Origin: an uncultured Verrucomicrobiota bacterium
GTDB taxonomy: Bacteria; Verrucomicrobiota; Verrucomicrobiia; Opitutales; Seribacteraceae
Assembly: GCA_902618175.1 (NCBI GenBank)
Contig: CACMZN010000010.1
Coordinates: forward strand, 1 to 52,296
Direction: 5' to 3'
DNA length: 52,296 bases
Shown: one piece after another, positions 48,236-52,296 of the stretch
Position numbering within the stretch: the stretch's first letter is position 1
How the letters are laid out: each line of letters opens with the position of its first letter
The notes under the pieces: model-generated
What the model was told of the DNA's origin: nothing
Databases searched by the model: none
The model's input: the letters and a program-made list of their open reading frames with translations, nothing else
Position numbers and translations under genes: made by a program

Positions 48236-48786
48236 GACAAAGGAATCTTTTCGGAAACGTTGGGACGAAATTGCTGGAATCGAATCCATACGAGGCCGCC
48301 TTCCACTTTTGTCTCCATGGTGTCCATACCTCTCGGACTTGGACTGTTTTCAGTAGTGATCGATCCGTCCAAAGCAAAGGTACTATTGTGGCATGGACAG
48401 AAATAATCATTCGAATTCTTGCGGTAATCTATGGCGCAGCCGAGATGCGGACACTTTAAATTGTAAGCTGTGACCTCATCGCCGTTTCTAGCCAGATAAA
48501 CAGCTCCAGCCGGAATGTTGGTATAGGTGGTCCATGCATCGGTCACCTTTTCCAGAATGACTTCAAACTTAGTTGGGGTTCCATCTTCGGGTAGGGTTGC
48601 CAGGGCAGTCACCTTGGTCCATGGGACTTGTTTCCCATCTGACTTTTTGGTGACCGGGTCAAGGACCGAGGGCAAGCCCGAGGCAAAGGGAAAGAGAGCG
48701 CAAGCGGCGGATGCCCCTATCGTAGAGGTAATGACGAAATTTCTTCGGTTGTTTGAACTTTTTTTCTTTTCGTCTTTTTCATTCAT
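48232..48786 (-). CDS. Rieske iron-sulfur protein of the bc complex
   Basis: 184-aa Rieske subunit. The twin-arginine stretch NNRRNFVITS (Arg14-Arg15) and a following hydrophobic helix (about 18-36) point to Tat export with a retained membrane anchor. Cluster-binding motifs: C112-P-H114-L-G-C117 and C130-P-C132-H133-N-S. Ligands are Cys112, His114, Cys130 and His133, with Cys117-Cys132 as the disulfide. The second box has Asn where Gly is more usual (CPCHNS for CPCHGS), which may shift the potential. Translationally coupled to the cytochrome b/c gene by ATGA. Confidence 0.93.
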   Translation of the reverse strand: MNEKDEKKKSSNNRRNFVITSTIGASAACALFPFASGLPSVLDPVTKKSDGKQVPWTKVTALATLPEDGTPTKFEVILEKVTDAWTTYTNIPAGAVYLARNGDEVTAYNLKCPHLGCAIDYRKNSNDYFCPCHNSTFALDGSITTENSPSPRGMDTMETKVEGGLVWIRFQQFRPNVSEKIPLS

Positions 48787-49001
48787 TGGATTAGGAATCT
48801 GAATAGGCTGAATAACTTATCATTGAGATCTTGATAAGCGCAAGAAATATGGTGTGCTGGATATTTCTTCAGGAGCGAGGTTTTCTCTCTTTCTTTGCAT
48901 GGGCTCAAATTGCCGAGCGGTTCCTTGATTACGAATCAATGAACAAGAAACTCCGATGGATTGACTCGGTCAAATATGGGACTTCTGTTCCGCTGGTTTC
49001 T

Positions 49002-50285
49002 TTACTGAACTGATGCTTTGTCAACAAGTTCCTTCTTGATCCGTTTGGAAATGTTTTTCGTGACTATTTCACGAAATCCTTCGTCACTGATCGAGTTGGC
49101 CCATTCGAGAGCTGCGTCAGGATCTCTTCGCACCAGACCATGAGCAAATCCATTGAGGGCAAAATCCCTCCTCCAGCCATCTTCCATTGCATTTAATTCA
49201 ATCGCGGTGTGGTTGGGATCATGACCATTCTTGCCTGCTGCAAGACGGGCATACGCCGAAGAAAGCGCAGATCTCTTTGCTCGGATGGATTCCAAAGAAT
49301 CGGCAAATTCAACTGCTTCCAGTGGATTTTCATCAAAGGCCCCACTTTCAATGACCCTTTGAGCGGAGCCGGCTTGCAGTTCAGGTTCCTTGTATCCAGT
49401 TACCCATTGTTTAAGAGTTTCCTTATTCCTGCCCTTTATGACTCGCTCCGTGAATTCACGGGTAAGGGATTCCGCCTTTGCCTTGTTTTTCTCAAGGAAG
49501 TGATCGATCAAATCATTGGTTTTCGCTACTTGAAGTTTTCTATTCTTGCCATCGGAATTCCTAAGAATTTCGTCAATTACAGTGCTGGAGAATTGATCCA
49601 TAAGGGGGATTTCCCGAGAGTTTGTTTTCTCAAGATAATTTTGGACATCGGGAGATTTGAGGTCCAATTCGGCGTAATAATCAAACATTTCCTGTGGACT
49701 GCCCTTGGCCCAGCCCTCCAGTATTTTGACAAAAGCCGGATCACCTTCCTGCAATAATTCCACGGCAACTTCCTTACCACCAATTTCACCAACTTTTGAC
49801 CAAAACTTTTTCTGAAAACTTTTTCCGCTGCGCAATCTCCCTTCCTCGTAGGCAACTGCCAAGGCATCTCTTGCCTTTTTCCAGTTTCGGACATTTAAGG
49901 AATCAAGAAATTCTTGGGGTGAGGAATCTTCGTTCAAATAAATTTCGAGTTCGTTTTTCCATTGTGGATTTGGCTCGTTCGTCTGCAAGGAGCCATCAAT
50001 AACATGGTGATTCTCGAGTGAATGAATTGAAGTGGATCTTTCATGGGCAAGAGAAATCGATGGAAGAGAATCCGTCTGATTTTGCGCAATTGATTGAGTC
50101 GTAGGATTTGAAAAAACCTTATTTTCCTCTGTAATTTCCTCAATGAGTCGCTCGGTTTTTTTAATAAAATCCTTTTCCTGATGAATCGATGGGAAATTTT
50201 TCTCGCTTTTAGTGAAATAAAGATATGCGAATGTGCAAAAAAGCCCGAATGCAATCGAAGCAACTTTTGGCGAACTGATTTTCAC
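49002..50285 (-). CDS. Membrane-anchored helical-repeat protein of unknown function
   Basis: 427 aa, not recognised as a named family. An N-terminal membrane helix (about 8-25) is followed by a polar, low-complexity linker to about residue 110. The remainder is entirely helical, with degenerate units of about 35-40 residues whose best copies are 'NPLEAVEFADSLESIRAKRS', 'DGWRRDFALNGFAHGL' and 'DPDAALEWANSISDEGFREI'. Units of the type D-P-x-A-A-L-x-W-A-x-S-I are common in uncharacterised verrucomicrobial proteins, often in many paralogues per genome. It probably acts as a periplasmic scaffold (inference). Stands alone between the bc genes (215 bp) and the nit-like genes (135 bp). Confidence 0.7.
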   Translation of the reverse strand: MKISSPKVASIAFGLFCTFAYLYFTKSEKNFPSIHQEKDFIKKTERLIEEITEENKVFSNPTTQSIAQNQTDSLPSISLAHERSTSIHSLENHHVIDGSLQTNEPNPQWKNELEIYLNEDSSPQEFLDSLNVRNWKKARDALAVAYEEGRLRSGKSFQKKFWSKVGEIGGKEVAVELLQEGDPAFVKILEGWAKGSPQEMFDYYAELDLKSPDVQNYLEKTNSREIPLMDQFSSTVIDEILRNSDGKNRKLQVAKTNDLIDHFLEKNKAKAESLTREFTERVIKGRNKETLKQWVTGYKEPELQAGSAQRVIESGAFDENPLEAVEFADSLESIRAKRSALSSAYARLAAGKNGHDPNHTAIELNAMEDGWRRDFALNGFAHGLVRRDPDAALEWANSISDEGFREIVTKNISKRIKKELVDKASVQ

Positions 50286-50420
50286 AGGTTGCAGTATTAA
50301 AGCTGTCCGTTTTGCAGGTCAAACCAGAGTTGCATGCATGGAAAACTTCACAAACCGAATCAATCCATACACAGACCGGCATGGGCATGCCCAGGCGAGA
50401 CTGGAAACAGCACGAAAAGA

Positions 50421-51701
50421 TTAAGCGTGCGAGTGAGATTTCTCTCTCGCCGATGAACTCCGTACGTGTCCAAGTCTTGTAATAATCTTGGAAACTACGA
50501 ACTCCGCATCTTCTGCAACGCTTAAGAATCGACCAGATCCCCAGGTATGCAACCAATTCAGACCAAGAAAATAGAGTCCGTCTTGTTTGCTTACCCCTCT
50601 TTTGTGAATTGGGCGGCCACGCTCATCCAGACAATCGAGATTCAACCATGAGTAATCCGGGGTAAAACCGGTGCACCAAATTATGGAAGTGAGGTTTTTT
50701 TCTTTGGCGTTGATGTATGGAGTTTCATATTCCGGACGCCACAATTTTTCAAAGGTTGGTTTGGGTGGAGCATCGAGGCTGTTCTTTTCAATGTATTCAT
50801 CGACTAATTCGCAAATCCGCAAGTAGCTCTTATCCGCCAGATCCAGATTTTCCTCTAAATCGGAAGAGAAAAAGATATTCTCGTCTTCGATTTTAGAAAC
50901 GGTTCCATAGAGGGGAAGACCCTGAAGAGCAAAACTTCTCAAATCAATTTCGTGCCCACCGTTTCTGCCCGAAAGATAGTGGTTGGTTTTTGCTTCCGTG
51001 GTCTTGGGATCAGGTTGTTGATCGATTGGTTTTGAATACTCACCCATTTCGTAAAGCCAATCTGTGGAATCCCTGCCACGATAGAGTCTGGGGCTTCTCG
51101 GCGCGGAGCCTACGGACAAACTTACTTGTCTGCCCGCCAACCAAAGATCCTCCATCATTTGCACGCCGGATTGACCAGTTCCGACAACCAGACACATCCC
51201 CTCGGGGACGTCATCGGGACTTTTGTAGTTTTTGGATCCAATCTGAAGGATTCTAGAACTCAATTTATCCGCAAAAGAAGGTTTCCTTTGCTGGTCATAG
51301 GATCCAGTTGCCAGGATTACTTGTGAGGCAATCCAGGTGTCGTTGGCTGTCTCGATTTGAAATTTCCCATCGGATATTTTGCTTACCTTCGTCACTCTTA
51401 CCCCTTCGATCAGGGGTGCATCGAACGATTTCGCAAAACCTTCCAAATAATCCACCAACTGATCCTTGGACATGTAACCATGGGGTTCGTTTCCAATGTA
51501 CGGCCAATCCGGCAGACGGCATTGCCAATTTGGAGTCACCAGACAGAAGCTTTCCCATCGATCTTCTTTCCAAGAATGAAAACGTTGGGATCTTTCCAGA
51601 ACAACATGATCAATCCCTGCCTTGCATAGGAAGAAAGACGCAGACAAACCGGCTTGTCCACCGCCGACCACGACTACGGAAACGTTTCTTATGCTTTTCA
51701 T
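50421..51701 (-). CDS. nitH: FAD-dependent oxidoreductase of the MSMEG_0569 family (NitH of Nit1C)
   Basis: 426-aa flavin monooxygenase-like protein from ATG 51701 (51722 is possible but would overlap the upstream gene). FAD-binding VVVGGGQAGLS at 10-20, 'FHSWKEDRWESFCLVTPNWQ', NADP-site VVGTGQSGVQ, 'WCTGFTPDYSWL', and a C-terminal 'YFLGLNWLHTWGSGRF'. This set matches the flavoprotein of the Nit1C cluster (MSMEG_0569 family), and the two genes upstream are also of that cluster. The whole cluster has been tied to cyanide or nitrile assimilation and nitrogen starvation. The exact reaction of this subunit is not known. It is the last gene of the set. Confidence 0.82.
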   Translation of the reverse strand: MKSIRNVSVVVVGGGQAGLSASFFLCKAGIDHVVLERSQRFHSWKEDRWESFCLVTPNWQCRLPDWPYIGNEPHGYMSKDQLVDYLEGFAKSFDAPLIEGVRVTKVSKISDGKFQIETANDTWIASQVILATGSYDQQRKPSFADKLSSRILQIGSKNYKSPDDVPEGMCLVVGTGQSGVQMMEDLWLAGRQVSLSVGSAPRSPRLYRGRDSTDWLYEMGEYSKPIDQQPDPKTTEAKTNHYLSGRNGGHEIDLRSFALQGLPLYGTVSKIEDENIFFSSDLEENLDLADKSYLRICELVDEYIEKNSLDAPPKPTFEKLWRPEYETPYINAKEKNLTSIIWCTGFTPDYSWLNLDCLDERGRPIHKRGVSKQDGLYFLGLNWLHTWGSGRFLSVAEDAEFVVSKIITRLGHVRSSSAREKSHSHA

Positions 51702-51703
51702 GG

Positions 51704-51982
51704 CTATTTCATCGCCAGACAAGAAACGGTATCATCTGGTTTGAAGGATTTGGCGGAGACTAGGATTTTGGAAATCTGATTTTCTGCCGAGGTGCATCGA
51801 AAACCGTATTTTTTCATAACCCGTTCAGAGGCCAATTCCAGTGCTTGGCTGCTTTTTTCGACAAAATCACACAAACGATAATCTTCGCCAACCTTTAGGT
51901 AATCGTTGATTATGGTGGAAGGAGAATAGCAATTCTCGACGTTTCCGTCCGGCCATTTGACTGTGAAGATAACTTCGGGCAT
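51704..51982 (-). CDS. nitG: MSMEG_0570-family small protein (NitG of Nit1C)
   Basis: 92-aa protein from ATG 51982 (MPEVIF). Features of the family are the opening 'FTVKWPDGNVENCYSPST', then 'DYLKVGEDYRLCDFVEKS', 'ALELASERVMKKYGF' and 'CTSAENQI'. Members are annotated as nitrogen-starvation response proteins and occur only within Nit1C-type clusters. Biochemical role unknown. Lies 10 bp from the AIR-synthase-like gene and directly before the flavoprotein gene, clearly one transcript. Confidence 0.85.
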   Translation of the reverse strand: MPEVIFTVKWPDGNVENCYSPSTIINDYLKVGEDYRLCDFVEKSSQALELASERVMKKYGFRCTSAENQISKILVSAKSFKPDDTVSCLAMK

Positions 51983-51992
51983 AGTTGATGAT

Positions 51993-52296
51993 TCAAAACC
52001 CAAGATAGGGATCGGTCGAATGATTCCAAACCAGATGACGGTCTGAATTGTCCATCAAATACAGGGAGGAACCTCTCACCACTTTTCCAATGACCCGGGC
52101 GTCGATTTCGCGGCTTGTGAATTTCTCGAGTACAGACGAAGTCTTGTCGGATTCAGCCGTCAATAAGAAACCAAAACTTGGGAATGCGTTCAACCACTTT
52201 TCCAAGTCCCCATCAGGACTTTTCACCGAGCCAAGATCGATTTCGATACCTACCTTGGAACATTCCGCCAACATCAGAGAGGTGCCTACGATACCT
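51993..52296 (-). CDS. nitF: AIR synthase-like protein (sll0787 family, NitF of Nit1C), C-terminal part only
   Basis: Only the last 101 residues are in the window; the frame is open across the right edge. The visible part begins 'GIVGTSLMLAECSKVGIEID', the conserved C-terminal domain start of AIR synthase/PurM-like proteins, and ends 'DNSDRHLVWNHSTDPYLGF'. In Nit1C clusters a PurM-like protein stands just before the MSMEG_0570 and MSMEG_0569 family genes, as here. The ATP-binding N-terminal half is outside the window, so activity cannot be judged. Confidence 0.75.
   Translation of the reverse strand, partial: GIVGTSLMLAECSKVGIEIDLGSVKSPDGDLEKWLNAFPSFGFLLTAESDKTSSVLEKFTSREIDARVIGKVVRGSSLYLMDNSDRHLVWNHSTDPYLGF

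Noticed and set aside
48831-49013. Small plus-strand open frame of 60 codons in the gap after the Rieske gene
   Set aside because: No ribosome binding site, no conserved features, and it runs into the opposite gene's end.
1-52296. Mobile elements, tRNA/rRNA genes, CRISPR arrays, prophage genes
   Set aside because: I looked for transposase or integrase motifs, tRNA-like cloverleaf ends and regular short repeats and saw none; a tRNAscan or IS search would settle it.

Overview
The window most likely comes from a marine member of the Verrucomicrobiota or a related PVC-group bacterium. The signs are a giant exoprotein built from LamG/concanavalin-type, putative-Ig and F5/8-C modules with EGYLAHKWGL motifs, a large fusion carrying the PVC-type 'membrane-bound dehydrogenase' propeller, seven S1 sulfatases in one gene string, a DUF1080 protein, and a cytochrome b with a C-terminal di-haem c extension. 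The genus cannot be decided from sequence reading alone. No rRNA, tRNA, CRISPR array, transposase or integrase was recognised.

Layout. (1) 1-10340, minus strand: one uninterrupted reading frame for a secreted protein of at least 3,446 residues that leaves the window on the left. (2) 10763-27313, plus strand: a tightly spaced ten-gene string, consisting of a ThuA/F5-8C/SGNH/propeller/azurin fusion, four sulfatases, a DUF1080 protein, two sulfatases, a HAD phosphatase and a seventh sulfatase. A remnant of a second HAD gene follows. The set looks dedicated to breaking down sulfated glycans. (3) 27811-37761, minus strand: a complete phosphate module pstS-phoB-phoR-pstC-pstA-pstB-phoU plus a Na/Pi cotransporter, with a PHO-box-like site in front of phoB and unusual large insertions in both permeases. 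(4) 37895-39975, minus strand: a metallophosphoesterase and a GT4 glycosyltransferase that look like the PlcP/Agt pair used to replace phospholipids by glycolipids when phosphate is scarce. (5) 40108-42026, plus strand: arsR, arsC, an aquaporin-type channel (likely arsenite exit), then an EmrE-type SMR exporter. (6) 42066-46174, minus strand: a lyase-like secreted protein, a GH10-like protein whose acid/base Glu is missing, a cupin and PdxA. (7) 46478-48786, minus strand: Rieske and cytochrome b/c proteins of a bc complex, followed by a strong terminator. (8) 49002-50285, minus strand: an anchored helical-repeat protein of unknown role. (9) 50421-52296, minus strand: the last three genes of what looks like a Nit1C (nitrilase/cyanide assimilation) cluster cut by the right edge.

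Together, regions 3-5 form a phosphate/arsenate block: high-affinity and Na-coupled phosphate uptake, its two-component control, probable lipid phosphorus sparing, and removal of arsenate that enters by the same transporters. Regions 1, 2 and 6 concern binding and cleavage of complex, probably sulfated, polysaccharides. Start codons were moved inward from the longest possible reading frame where a signal peptide, an ATGA or TAATG junction, or a control site favoured it.
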